Assembly (NCBI RefSeq): GCF_001908185.1
Contig: NZ_LGHM01000227.1
Location: 1-39,072 of the forward strand
Source: Bradyrhizobium sp. AS23.2
GTDB lineage: Bacteria > Pseudomonadota > Alphaproteobacteria > Rhizobiales > Xanthobacteraceae
DNA length: 39,072 bases
Direction: 5' to 3'
Position 1 is the stretch's first letter. Each line of letters starts with the position of its first letter. Under the pieces are notes generated by a model that ran no database searches, had not been told where the DNA came from, and worked only from the letters and a program-made list of their open reading frames with translations. The position numbers and the translations under genes were made by a program. This document shows, piece by piece, positions 1 to 10,022 of the stretch.

Positions 1-176
1 GGCATGGCGATGACCTCTTGTCGTGTCCCGGAACGCTTGCAGACGTCCAGAACCGACTAGAATCAACGCCATGCGCTCTGTCCAGAAAATCTAAACCGGA
101 CAGCCGTGGGACAAGCCCGGGCATGACGGCCTCTCGTGAGACTTCAAATGCCCACAGGGGGAGAGGGGAAGAAGGA

Positions 177-3053
177 TCAGCTCGCCGCTTCCAGGCGCAC
201 TTCCGTGAGCAGCCGCATGGCCGCGTCCGCGTCCATCGGCTCGCCGAAGGCAAAGCCCTGCGCGTATTCGCAGCCCATCTGGTAGAGCTCGACCGCATCG
301 GAATCAGTCTCGGCGCCTTCCGCCACCACGTCCATGCCGAGATCGTGCGCGAGCGCGATGATCGACTTCAGGATTACCGGGCGGGTGCCGCGATTGGTGG
401 TGCGCACGAACGACTGATCGATCTTGATGGTGTCGAACGGGAAACGCTGGAGGTAGGCGAGCGAGGAATGGCCGGTGCCGAAATCGTCGAGCGAGAGTCC
501 GGTGCCGAGCTCGCGGATCCGCGTCAGCATCTGCGCCGCGTGTTCCGGATTCTCCATCACCAGCGATTCCGTCAGTTCCAGCTTCAGCGTGCCGCGCGCC
601 ACGGACGAGCGCGACAGCACGGTGCGGATGTCGTGGATCAGGTCGTGGCGCAGCAATTGCCGCGAGGAGACGTTGACGGACGCGAAGATCGGCTCGCGCG
701 AGCGCATCGCGCGCTGCCACACCGAGAGCTGCTTGGCGGTCTGGTCGAGCACGAACATGCCGAGGTCGATGATCAGGCCGGTCTCTTCCGCGATGCTGAT
801 GAACTCCGACGGCGCCATGCGGCCGAGCTTCGGGTGATCCCAGCGCGCCAGCGCCTCGAAGCCGGCGATCGAACGATCCTCCAGCCGCACGATCGGCTGG
901 TACAGGATCGTGATCTCCTGCCGCTCGATGGCGCGGCGCAGCTCGCTCTCGAGCGTCAGGCGGTCGGTCTTCCGCGCGCGCATCGCCGGCTTATAGACGT
1001 CGATACGGTCGCCGCCGATGCGCTTGGAGTGATACATCGCGAGCTCGGCGTCCTTGATGATCTCGTCCGTGAGCTGGGTTTGCGGATCGGAGAGCGCGAG
1101 GCCGATCGAGGCGGTCAGGAAGATCTCGCGGTCGTTGAAGGCGATCGGCGCGCGGATGGTCTTGCGGATGGTCTCGGCGAAGGCGGTGATGCGGGCCGGG
1201 TCCTGCTCGGAGAGCAGGATCAGGCCGAACTGGTCGCCCGCGAGCCGCGCCAGCGTATCCTGCGGCTTCAGGATACGGGTGAGGCGGCGGGCGAGCGTCA
1301 GCAGGATGGAATCGCCGACTGCGATGCCGACGGAATCGTTGACCTGCTTGAAGCGGTCGAGGTCGATCACCATCAGCGTCGGCCGCAGCGTCGGCATGCT
1401 CTTGGCAAAATTCGCAACCGCGCCGAGCCGGTCCATGAACAATTTGCGGTTGGGCAGGCCGGTGAGATTGTCATGCACGGAATCGTGCAGCAGGCGTTCT
1501 TCGGCGTTGCGCAGCTCGGTGACGTCGGTGAGCGTGCCGACGACGCGCGAGACCTCGCCGTCCGAGCCCACCACCGGGCGCGCCTTGAGCGCGAACCACA
1601 TGAAATGGCCGTCCGGCGTGCGCAGGCGGAAGTCCTGCACCAGGCGGCCGCGGCGCTGGTCGAGCACGCTGTCGAGCGCGGCGCGGAAACGGTCCTGGTC
1701 GAGCGGATGCAGCACTTCGAGCCAGGAGGCGGCCGGGCCTTCCAGCGTGCCGCGCTTGAGGCCGAGCAGGGCTTCGGTCTCGGGGCTGGTGAAAACCTTG
1801 TCGGCGGAAACGTCCCAGTCCCAGATCAGGTCACCGGAGCCGGCCAGCGCCAGCGCCCGCCGCTCGATGTCGGAGACGACGCCGGTGGTGGCGCCGCCGC
1901 CGGCAAAGGCGTGCTGCATCACCGTGAAGCCGATCAGCATCACGATCAGCACGAGGCCGCCGAGCAGGGCAGGGCCGACGATGTCGTTGGTGACGGAACC
2001 CGCCACCGTCATGCCGGCCGCGACCACCCAGACCACCAGCAGGAACCAGGTCGGGATCAGCAGCACCGCGCGGTCGAAGCCGTGGGTGGAGAGATAGACG
2101 ATCAGCGCGAAGCCGGCGAAGGCGATCAGCACCAGCGACATGCGCGCGATGCCGGAGGCGACGGCCGGATCGAACAGAGCGAGCGCGACGAGGGACCCAA
2201 GGAAGGCGAGCCAGCCCACCGTGATGTGCGAATAGCGCACGTGCCATCGGCTCAAATTCAAATAGGCGAACAGGAAAACCAGCAGCGTTGCCGCCAGGAT
2301 CGCTTCCCCCGCCGCGCGCCAGATGCGCTCGGCGTTGTTCGACATGTCGAGCACCTTGCCCCAGAAGCCGAAGTCCACGCCGATATAGACCAGCACCGCC
2401 CAGGCCAGCGCCGCGGCCGCCGGGAACATGATGCTGCCCTTCACCACGAACAGGATGGTCAGCACCAGTGCAAGCAGGCCCGAGATGCCGATCACGATGC
2501 CCTGGTAGAGCGTGAAGGAGTTGACCTTGTCCTTGTAGGCCTCCGGCTCCCACAGATAGAGCTGCGGCAGCTTGTCGGTGCGCAGCTCCGCGACGAAGGT
2601 GACGACGGCGCCGGGGTCGAGCGTGATGCGGAACACGTCTGCGGTCGCGCTCTCCTGGCGTTCCGGCCGGTCGCCGATGGACGGCGTGATGGTCGCGATG
2701 CGCGACAGCCCGAGGTCGGGCCACAACAGCCCTGAAGAAACGATGCGGTAATGCGGGGCGACGATCAGGCGGTCGAGCTGGTCGTCGGTGTTGTTGGCGA
2801 GCGCGAACACCACCCAGTTCTGACCGCCTTCGCGGGCGCGGACCTCGATGCGGCGGACGATGCCGTCGGTTCCGGGCGCGGTGGAGACCTGGATGCGGTC
2901 GGCGTCGCTGCGCTGATGCTCGAGCACACCGGTGAGGTCGATCGCAGGCGCGTCGCTGCGGACGCTGACGGCGTCGAGCGCGCGTGCTGGGGACGCGGCG
3001 ACGAGAATCATGAGGCCCAGCGCGATGGGCGCGAGGCACCTGATCAGACGCAA
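177..3053 (-). CDS. Membrane-bound PAS-GGDEF-EAL cyclic-di-GMP enzyme (probable phosphodiesterase)
   Basis: The 958-residue protein has an N-terminal signal or anchor (residues 1-25), a periplasmic region to about 180, about seven membrane helices (185-385), a PAS domain (about 400-515, ending in a PAC-type strand), a GGDEF domain (520-680) and an EAL domain (690-950). The EAL motif is intact at 734-736, and DDFGTGHSSL (857-866), KIDQSF and VAEGAET are all present, so c-di-GMP hydrolysis is expected. The GGDEF signature reads AGDQF (606-610), so cyclase activity is doubtful; it may act as a GTP-sensing regulatory domain. The periplasmic plus 7-TM layout resembles 7TMR-DISM receptors (inference). 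The start codon is TTG, supported by GGAG about 8 bases upstream. A long antisense open frame on the plus strand is a codon-bias shadow. Confidence 0.9.
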   Translation of the reverse strand: MRLIRCLAPIALGLMILVAASPARALDAVSVRSDAPAIDLTGVLEHQRSDADRIQVSTAPGTDGIVRRIEVRAREGGQNWVVFALANNTDDQLDRLIVAPHYRIVSSGLLWPDLGLSRIATITPSIGDRPERQESATADVFRITLDPGAVVTFVAELRTDKLPQLYLWEPEAYKDKVNSFTLYQGIVIGISGLLALVLTILFVVKGSIMFPAAAALAWAVLVYIGVDFGFWGKVLDMSNNAERIWRAAGEAILAATLLVFLFAYLNLSRWHVRYSHITVGWLAFLGSLVALALFDPAVASGIARMSLVLIAFAGFALIVYLSTHGFDRAVLLIPTWFLLVVWVVAAGMTVAGSVTNDIVGPALLGGLVLIVMLIGFTVMQHAFAGGGATTGVVSDIERRALALAGSGDLIWDWDVSADKVFTSPETEALLGLKRGTLEGPAASWLEVLHPLDQDRFRAALDSVLDQRRGRLVQDFRLRTPDGHFMWFALKARPVVGSDGEVSRVVGTLTDVTELRNAEERLLHDSVHDNLTGLPNRKLFMDRLGAVANFAKSMPTLRPTLMVIDLDRFKQVNDSVGIAVGDSILLTLARRLTRILKPQDTLARLAGDQFGLILLSEQDPARITAFAETIRKTIRAPIAFNDREIFLTASIGLALSDPQTQLTDEIIKDAELAMYHSKRIGGDRIDVYKPAMRARKTDRLTLESELRRAIERQEITILYQPIVRLEDRSIAGFEALARWDHPKLGRMAPSEFISIAEETGLIIDLGMFVLDQTAKQLSVWQRAMRSREPIFASVNVSSRQLLRHDLIHDIRTVLSRSSVARGTLKLELTESLVMENPEHAAQMLTRIRELGTGLSLDDFGTGHSSLAYLQRFPFDTIKIDQSFVRTTNRGTRPVILKSIIALAHDLGMDVVAEGAETDSDAVELYQMGCEYAQGFAFGEPMDADAAMRLLTEVRLEAAS

Positions 3054-3193
3054 GGTCAGTTCTCCGCGTTCGACGCAAACTTCGTGTGCAAGGCGATTTC
3101 AGACCGAACAGAAGTAGTTCGGCGCGTCGCGATAGATGCCACGAAAGCGAGGAAAATCAAAGGGTTTCCGCCTTGCCCCGGTGGGCCAGAGAC

Positions 3194-4192
3194 CTAGGCC
3201 TCCAACACAATTTTGCCAATATGTGCGGAGGTTTCCATGCGCCGGTGCGCGTCGGCGGCCTTTTCCAGCGGGAAAGTGCTGTCCATCACCGGTTTGATGC
3301 GGCCTTCGCGCAGCAGCGGCATCACTTTCGCCTCGATCGCGGCCACCATCGCCGCCTTGTCCGCATTACTACGGGGGCGCAGCGTCGAGCCGGTATGCGT
3401 CAGGCGCTTGACCATCACCTTGGCGATGTTGACGCTCACCTTGGGGCCGTTGAGGGTTGCGATCTGCACGATGCGGCCGTCGACCGCGGCGGCGTCATAG
3501 TTGCGGTCGACATAGTCGCCGGCGACCATGTCGAGGATCAGATTGACGCCGGCATTGTTGGTCTCCGCCTTGACCACGGCGACGAAGTCTTCGGTCTTGT
3601 AGTTGATGGCGCGGTCGGCGCCCAACTTGAGGCAGGCATCGATCTTGTCCTGCGAGCCGACGGTGACGATCACCTTCGCGCCGAATGCCTTCGCGAGCTG
3701 AATCGCCATCGTGCCGATGCCGGAGGAGCCGCCATGGATCAGCAGCGTCTCGCCGGCCTTCAGGCCGCCGCGCTCGAACACGTTGTGCCAAACCGTCATC
3801 AGTGTTTCCGGCAGCGCACCGGCTTCCTTGATCGACAGCGCCGGCGGCACGCTCATCGCCTGGGCGTCCTGGGCGATGCAGTACTGCGCGTAACCGCCGC
3901 CGGCGACGAGCGACATCACCTTGTCGCCGATCTTGTGCCGCTTGGCATTGCTGCCGACCGCCGCCACTTCGCCCGCGATCTCGAGGCCGGGCAGGTCGCT
4001 GGCGCCGGGCGGCGGCGGATAGGCGCCGGAACGCTGCGCCACGTCGGGCCGGTTCACGCCCGCGGCCTGCACCTTGACCAGGATCTCGTCGGGCCCGGGC
4101 TGCGGAACGGTGCGCTGTTCCGGTACCAGCACCTCTGGTCCGCCGGGCTTGGAGATGGCGACCACGGTCATTCGCGCGGGCAGCTTGTCCAT
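3194..4192 (-). CDS. NAD(P)H:quinone oxidoreductase, medium-chain reductase superfamily (PIG3-like)
   Basis: The 332-residue zinc-independent medium-chain dehydrogenase/reductase has an N-terminal GroES-like domain starting MTVVAISKPGGPEVL. A Rossmann nucleotide-binding segment follows, with GGSSGIGTMAIQLAKAFGA at about residues 150-168. The length and the PGLEIAGEVAAVG segment match the PIG3/quinone oxidoreductase group, which reduces quinones by one or two electrons using NADPH. No zinc-ligand cysteine cluster is visible. The start is the ATG at 4190-4192, with AAGGA 7 bases upstream; an internal Met at residue 8 is a possible alternative. It is divergent from the DUF1192 gene. The substrate cannot be told from sequence. 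Confidence 0.88.
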   Translation of the reverse strand: MDKLPARMTVVAISKPGGPEVLVPEQRTVPQPGPDEILVKVQAAGVNRPDVAQRSGAYPPPPGASDLPGLEIAGEVAAVGSNAKRHKIGDKVMSLVAGGGYAQYCIAQDAQAMSVPPALSIKEAGALPETLMTVWHNVFERGGLKAGETLLIHGGSSGIGTMAIQLAKAFGAKVIVTVGSQDKIDACLKLGADRAINYKTEDFVAVVKAETNNAGVNLILDMVAGDYVDRNYDAAAVDGRIVQIATLNGPKVSVNIAKVMVKRLTHTGSTLRPRSNADKAAMVAAIEAKVMPLLREGRIKPVMDSTFPLEKAADAHRRMETSAHIGKIVLEA

Positions 4193-4304
4193 GATGTGTC
4201 CTTGAGCAAAGGTGCGGGTTGGAACGATGCCATTGCTTAGCCAGCGCGGTCCGAGCTGGCAACCGCTTCAGCGGTGTGCCCGCGCGAACGCAGGAGGAAC
4301 GACG

Positions 4305-4496
4305 ATGTCGATGGAAGACGACGACCGCCCGCGCAAGAAGATCACGCATGAAATCGGACAGGATCTCTCACTCTTGTCTGTCGAGGAACTGACCGAGCGC
4401 GTCGCTCTGCTCAAGACCGAGATCGCGAGACTGGAGGAAGCCGCCACCAGGAAGCGCACCTCGCGCGATGCGGCGAATAGTTTTTTCAAGTCGTAG
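4305..4496 (+). CDS. DUF1192 family small protein
   Basis: The 63-residue protein begins MSMEDDDRP and contains a conserved acidic/leucine helix (LLSVEELTERVALLKTEIARL), typical of the DUF1192 family of alphaproteobacteria. Its function is unknown. The start is set by AGGAGG at 4292-4297, 7 bases before the ATG at 4305; the open frame upstream of that ATG is non-coding. The C-terminal part ends in NSFFKS, which is usual for the family. It sits divergently from the quinone oxidoreductase and upstream of palindromic repeats. Confidence 0.8.
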   Translation: MSMEDDDRPRKKITHEIGQDLSLLSVEELTERVALLKTEIARLEEAATRKRTSRDAANSFFKS

Positions 4497-4518
4497 GATT
4501 TTTGACTCTCTGTCTCGT

Positions 4519-4565
4519 GTCCCGGACGCGGTGCAGCGCGTAGCGCTGCTCCGCAGAGCCGGGAC
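4519..4565. repeat. Short form of intergenic palindrome family A
   Basis: A hairpin with GTCCCGG at the left end and CCGGGAC at the right, and a GC-rich core (GCAGCGCG/CGCTGC). It matches the left half of the longer elements at 9887-10007 and 23239-23360. It lies immediately downstream of the DUF1192 gene and may act as its 3' end. It has no coding potential. Confidence 0.6.
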
Positions 4566-4606
4566 CCATGCCTCGCGCAAGGATCGACTGCCAGGAATTT
4601 CCCGGT

Positions 4607-4751
4607 CGTCATTCCGGGGCGGCGCGTCAGCGCCGAGCCCGGAATCCATAACCCCAGGCCATTGAAACGGGCAGGCTAACAGCCCGGCCACTTCATCGCC
4701 CTGGGGCTATGGATTCCGGGCTCGCGACTTCGTCGCGCCCCGGAATGACGG
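4607..4751. repeat. Intergenic palindrome family B, copy 1
   Basis: Long inverted repeat with CGTCATTCCGGGGCG at one end and CGCCCCGGAATGACGG at the other, and an inner pair of GGAATCCATA and TATGGATTCC around AACCCCAGG/CCTGGGG. Copies occur at 5648-5773 and 20706-20858. Such elements are scattered between genes in Bradyrhizobium-type genomes. It lies between DUF1192 and the small RNA. Confidence 0.75.
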
Positions 4752-4849
4752 CTGATAGCGAACGCAACGAGACCTCACTCGGCCACTGACCGACATGACT
4801 AACGAACCCTCAAAAAATTCGTTCATTTACGGTCGATTAAGCTTTCGGG

Positions 4850-4960
4850 TTTATGACTGCACTGTCCTCTTTTGGACACCGAGTGGCTCCTGTCCACTCT
4901 GTTTGACGCCTCCCTGTTATCAACTTTCAAAGCCGCCGGTCTCCGGCGGCTCTTTTTTTT
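4850..4960 (+). ncRNA. Probable trans-acting small RNA with CU-rich (anti-Shine-Dalgarno) loops, alpha-r14/NfeR1 (Rfam suhB)-like
   Basis: Three consecutive hairpins precede a strong Rho-independent terminator. Hairpin 1 (4863-4878) has stem TGTCC/GGACA and loop TCTTTT. Hairpin 2 (4881-4899) has stem GAGTGG/CCACTC and loop CTCCTGT. Hairpin 3 (4901-4924) is a weaker GTT.GA/TC.AAC stem whose loop carries CCTCC. The terminator is at 4931-4960. Repeated CUCCU-type loops are the hallmark of the rhizobial alpha-r14 family (NfeR1 in Sinorhizobium), whose loops pair with ribosome binding sites of many mRNAs. Family assignment is by architecture only. The 5' end is a guess, as no clear promoter was recognised. 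It is orphan, about 160 bases before rcdA. Confidence 0.6.
4931..4960 (+). terminator. Rho-independent terminator of the small RNA
   Basis: A perfect 9-bp stem AGCCGCCGG/CCGGCGGCT with loop TCT, followed by C and an eight-T run. This is one of the strongest terminators in the window and there is no protein gene directly upstream, so it supports an RNA gene here. Confidence 0.9.
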
Positions 4961-5118
4961 GCCCTGCGTCTCGTTGCAGTTGAATTCCGAGAAAAAGACG
5001 CGCGGAAACCATATCCGTGCTTGCCGCTGGACTCCGCGTCCCGCCCGCGCAATGATTTGTTCATCATAAGCCGGCGCCAAAGCCGGACAGGTAAACAGTT
5101 GCGTAAGGGGCGTTAACC

Positions 5119-5628
5119 ATGGAACGTTTGCAGGCCGACGGGGCTCTCGTTCAACTCAGCGAACGGTTCACCAATTCTGCGGCGTTCGGCGCCCTGTTCC
5201 GCGAGGGCATGGATCTCGTCGAAGAAACCGCCGCCTATCTCGACGGTGCCGGCCGCACCGAGGCCAAGGCGCTCGATCGTGCCGTCAGTCTCACTTATGC
5301 AACCGAGAGCATGCGTCTCACCACCCGCCTGATGCAGCTCGCTTCGTGGCTGCTGCTGCACCGCGCGGTGAAGGAAGGCGAGATGACGCTGAGCCAGGCC
5401 AACCGCGAGAAGACCAAGGTCAAGCTCTCGGCTGCGGATCCCGGTCCTTCCGATACCATCGAGAAGCTGCCCACGCAGTTGCAGGACCTGATTCAGCGCT
5501 CGATGAACCTGCAGATCCGCGTGCGCCGTCTCGACACCAGCATCCACACCCCGCCCGCCGACGTCCCCGCGATCGGCAATCCGCTGGTGCCGCATCTCAA
5601 CGCGCTGAAGGCTGCGTTCGAGCGGTAA
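5119..5628 (+). CDS. rcdA: RcdA-like cell-cycle adaptor (DUF1465)
   Basis: The 169-residue, mostly helical protein carries the DUF1465 hallmarks LSERFTNSAAFGALFREGMDLVEETAAYLDG and TYATESMRLTTRLMQLASWLL. DUF1465 includes Caulobacter RcdA, an adaptor in the CpdR-RcdA-PopA hierarchy that delivers substrates such as CtrA to the ClpXP protease at the cell pole; the same role here is inferred from family. The ATG at 5119 has AAGGGG about 8 bases upstream. The length fits RcdA (about 170 residues). The gene is monocistronic, flanked by a small RNA upstream and a palindrome downstream. Confidence 0.8.
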   Translation: MERLQADGALVQLSERFTNSAAFGALFREGMDLVEETAAYLDGAGRTEAKALDRAVSLTYATESMRLTTRLMQLASWLLLHRAVKEGEMTLSQANREKTKVKLSAADPGPSDTIEKLPTQLQDLIQRSMNLQIRVRRLDTSIHTPPADVPAIGNPLVPHLNALKAAFER

Positions 5629-5647
5629 GTTCCAATCGACAATCACG

Positions 5648-5773
5648 GCCGTCATTCCGGGACGCGCCTCTTGGCGCGGGCCCAGAATCCATACTCCCGA
5701 TCGTGGTTATGGATTCTCAGATGCGCAATTGCGCGTCATAGCTCGCGACTTTGTCGCGCCCCGGAATGACGGC
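5648..5773. repeat. Intergenic palindrome family B, copy 2
   Basis: Terminal inverted repeats GCCGTCATTCCGGG and CCCCGGAATGACGGC, with inner AGAATCCATA/TATGGATTCT. The right end closely resembles that of copy 1 (CTCGCGACTT-GTCGCGCCCCGG). It fills the gap between rcdA and the rpmE terminator. Confidence 0.75.
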
Positions 5774-5784
5774 AAAAAACAAAA

Positions 5785-5810
5785 AACGCCCCTGGTCTCG
5801 CAGGGGCGTT
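5785..5810 (-). terminator. Terminator after rpmE, possibly bidirectional
   Basis: A perfect 10-bp stem AACGCCCCTG/CAGGGGCGTT with a 6-base loop. There is an A-rich tract on one side and a T run on the other, so it can work in both directions. It lies 26 bases beyond the rpmE stop. Confidence 0.85.
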
Positions 5811-5836
5811 TTTTCGTTCCGGGCCTTGCGGCCGGA

Positions 5837-6064
5837 TCAATCCTTCTTGAGGAAGCCCGAGAACTTCTTCTGGAAGCGCGAGACGCGGCCGCCGCGATCC
5901 ATCAGCTGCTGGGAGCCGCCGGTCCAGGCCGGGTGCGACTTCGGGTCGATGTCGAGGTGCAGCTTGTCGCCTTCCTTGCCCCAGGTCGAGCGGGTCAGGT
6001 ACTCGGTTCCGTCGGTCATCACGACCGTAATGGTATGATAATTCGGATGAATTTCGGCTTTCAT
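5837..6064 (-). CDS. rpmE: 50S ribosomal protein L31
   Basis: The 75-residue protein begins MKAEIHPNYHTITVVMTDG and contains the L31 signature DIDPKSHPAWTGG followed by the basic RFQKKF tail. L31 bridges the two ribosomal subunits. The zinc-binding cysteines of the C+ form are absent, so this is the C- (zinc-independent) type usual in this group. It is divergent from the ABC exporter gene and followed by its own terminator. Confidence 0.95.
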   Translation of the reverse strand: MKAEIHPNYHTITVVMTDGTEYLTRSTWGKEGDKLHLDIDPKSHPAWTGGSQQLMDRGGRVSRFQKKFSGFLKKD

Positions 6065-6266
6065 GGCAATTCGCCGGCGCCCGGCGCCTCTCGCTTGAGT
6101 GACTATCGATGACGGATTTGGGCGGCTCTATACCCCACGGGGGGGGCCTAAAACAAGTCATTGTGGGAACAGGAGAACCGGGCGGCCACTTAAGGGACAT
6201 CCCGGATTTGCCACTCCTCCTGCACCGGCCTATGTGGAGCTAACTTGTCTCCTTGGGTCCGATCTT

Positions 6267-8117
<1,851 letters not shown>

Positions 8118-8146
8118 GGCGTTCAGAGCGCAGCCCCAATCACAGT

Positions 8147-8244
8147 GTCATCACCCGCGAGGGCGGGTGATCCAGTACTCCGAGGCAGTGCGAGGATACG
8201 GAGAGGCCGCGGCGTACTGGATGCCCCGCCTGCGCGGGGCATGA
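8147..8244. repeat. Intergenic palindrome family C
   Basis: Bounded by GTCATCACCCGC and GCGCGGGGCATGAC, with a nested hairpin CACCCGCGAGGGCGGGTG, a CCAGTAC/GTACTGG pair and a second hairpin GCCCCGCCTGCGCGGGGC. It lies just downstream of the ABC exporter. The following 150 bases up to the GNAT stop hold no recognisable feature. Confidence 0.65.
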
Positions 8245-8395
8245 CTGCGGAAAGGTCTGGATTGCTCCATTACGTCCAGAAACGATTGCGTTTGAGGCTC
8301 TTACGCCCCGGCACCGCCAACTGCGCCGCTACTTTGCATGGGGTTGTTTTCGACATTTTGGTTGGAAGGGGTGCAGGATCTCGGCGTGACAGGCG

Positions 8396-8842
8396 TCACG
8401 CCCGCCATTCCATCTTCAGCACCGGCCGACCCGAGGTCGGATTCACGTCACCGCCGGCATGCGCAAAGCCGTTGCGCTCGTAGAAGCGGATGGCGCGGGC
8501 ATTGTCCTTGTTGACGAGCAGCGTGACGCCTGCCGGTGAAAGGCGCTTGGCCTCATCGACCAGCAGCCGTGCGGCGTCCGAGCCCCAGCGATCCGGATCG
8601 ACCACGAGCTGGTCGAGATAGCCTTCGCCGTCGATCGTGACGAAGCCGATGAGTGCGCCGTCCTGTTCGGCGACGACGATCGAGGCCTTCGGCACCAGAT
8701 CATTGCGCCAGCGCTCGCGCCACCATTCCAGGCGCGCGGCGAAGTCGATCTGCGGATAGGCCTGCTGCCAGGTGCGATGCCAGAGGTCGATCGCGGCCGC
8801 CTCGTCCTCAGGTCGGTAGGGGCGGAGGTGGAGAGTGCTCAC
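8396..8842 (-). CDS. GNAT-family N-acetyltransferase
   Basis: The 148-residue single-domain acetyltransferase begins LHLRPYRPEDEAAAIDLW. The central strand YLDQLVVDPDRWGSDAARLLVDEA is the acetyl-CoA pyrophosphate-binding motif A, in a somewhat degenerate form, and NKDNARAIRFYERNGF is motif B. The acceptor is unknown. The start is GTG, sharing its first base with the TAG stop of the upstream OmpA-domain gene (TAGTG), so the two are translationally coupled and co-transcribed with the MotA-like gene. Confidence 0.88.
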   Translation of the reverse strand: MSTLHLRPYRPEDEAAAIDLWHRTWQQAYPQIDFAARLEWWRERWRNDLVPKASIVVAEQDGALIGFVTIDGEGYLDQLVVDPDRWGSDAARLLVDEAKRLSPAGVTLLVNKDNARAIRFYERNGFAHAGGDVNPTSGRPVLKMEWRA

Positions 8843-9870
8843 TACCGCTCCGTCAGCTTCAGCTCGATGCGGCGGTTGCGCTTGTAGGCGTCCTCGGTGC
8901 TGGCCGTGTCGAGCGGCTGGAACTCGCCGAAGCCGGCGGCGACCAGGCGCTGAGCGGGCACGCCGAGCGAGATCAGGTACTGCACCACCGAGATCGCTCG
9001 GGCCGCGGACAGGTCCCAGTTCGACTTGAAGTTCGGGCCCGTGACCGGGCGCACGTCGGTATGGCCGTCGACGCGCAGCACCCAGGGGATATCGGCCGGA
9101 ATCTTCTTGTCGAGCTCGATCAGCGCGTTCGCCACGGTGTCGAGCTCGGTGCGGCCCTCGGGCAGCAGGGTCGCCTGGCCGGTGTCGAAGAACACTTCGG
9201 ACTGGAACACGAAGCGATCGCCGACGACGCGGATGTCGGGGCGATTGCCGAGGATGGCGCGCAGGCGGCCGAAGAACTCCGAGCGGTAGCGCGACAATTC
9301 CTGCACGCGCTGCGCCAGTGCCACATTCAGGCGCGAGCCCAGATCGGCGATCCTGTTCTGCGATTCCTTGTCGCGCTTCTCGGAGGCGTCGAGCGCCTCT
9401 TCCAGCGCCGCCAATTGCCGCCGCAGCGCGCTGATCTGCTGGTTCAGCACCTCGATCTGGGACAGCGCCCGCGCCGAGACTGCCTTCTCCGAGTCCAGCG
9501 CCTTGCTGAGCTCGGTGGTCTTTCCCTGCGCGTCGTTGCCGGCATTGGCGAGGCCCTCATAGAGGCCCTTCATGCGATCGCGCTCGGACTCGGCCGAGGC
9601 GAGGCCGGCCCTCAGTTGCGACATTTGGTCGTCGAGGCTGAGCTTGCCGAGCTTTTCCAGCGACAGCAGCTCGTTGAGCTGGGCGATCTTGGCGTTGAGT
9701 TGCTCCAGCGCCTTGTCCTTGCCTGTCACCTCCTGCGACAGGAAGAACTGTACGACCAGGAACACCGACAGCAGGAATACGATCGACAGCACCAACGTCG
9801 ACAGCGCGTCGACGAATCCCGGCCAGTAGTTGAAGGCGCCCTCGCTGCGGCGGCCGCGGGCTAGAGCCAT
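8842..9870 (-). CDS. MotB/OmpA-like peptidoglycan-binding protein with one TM helix and a coiled coil
   Basis: The 342-residue protein has a single N-terminal membrane helix (about residues 17-46) with a conserved Asp in the context FVDALSTL (Asp21), like the proton-channel Asp of MotB. A long coiled coil (about 55-195) and a C-terminal OmpA-like peptidoglycan-binding domain follow, with DGHTDVRPV, NWDLSAARA and NRRIELKL. With the neighbouring MotA/ExbB-like protein it should form a stator-type ion-driven complex anchored to the cell wall. There are no flagellar, Tol or TonB genes nearby, so the driven machinery is unknown. It is separated from the MotA-like gene by a family A palindrome. Confidence 0.85.
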   Translation of the reverse strand: MALARGRRSEGAFNYWPGFVDALSTLVLSIVFLLSVFLVVQFFLSQEVTGKDKALEQLNAKIAQLNELLSLEKLGKLSLDDQMSQLRAGLASAESERDRMKGLYEGLANAGNDAQGKTTELSKALDSEKAVSARALSQIEVLNQQISALRRQLAALEEALDASEKRDKESQNRIADLGSRLNVALAQRVQELSRYRSEFFGRLRAILGNRPDIRVVGDRFVFQSEVFFDTGQATLLPEGRTELDTVANALIELDKKIPADIPWVLRVDGHTDVRPVTGPNFKSNWDLSAARAISVVQYLISLGVPAQRLVAAGFGEFQPLDTASTEDAYKRNRRIELKLTER

Positions 9871-9886
9871 TTACGTCTCCGTTCTT

Positions 9887-10007
9887 TCGTGTCCCGGACG
9901 CGGTGCAGCGCCTTGGCGCTGCTCCGCAGAGCCGGGACCCAGAGTCTTGTCGGTGGGCCCCGGCTCAGCAGCGCACCACCGCGTGCTGCGCTGCGTCCGG
10001 GGCACGA
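9887..10007. repeat. Intergenic palindrome family A, copy 2
   Basis: Ends TCGTGTCCCGGACGC and GCGTCCGGGGCACGA are inverted copies with one mismatch. The inner hairpins are CAGCGCC/GGCGCTG and a GGGCCCCGGC-centred one. It separates two genes that would otherwise form one operon, so it may attenuate or process the transcript. Confidence 0.75.
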
Positions 10008-10022
10008 TAGTTCAGCGAGTCC

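Noticed and set aside
18..2735. 905-residue open frame on the plus strand
   Set aside because: It is antisense to the EAL protein, with Arg/His/Asp-rich shadow composition typical of high-GC DNA; no motif and no ribosome site.
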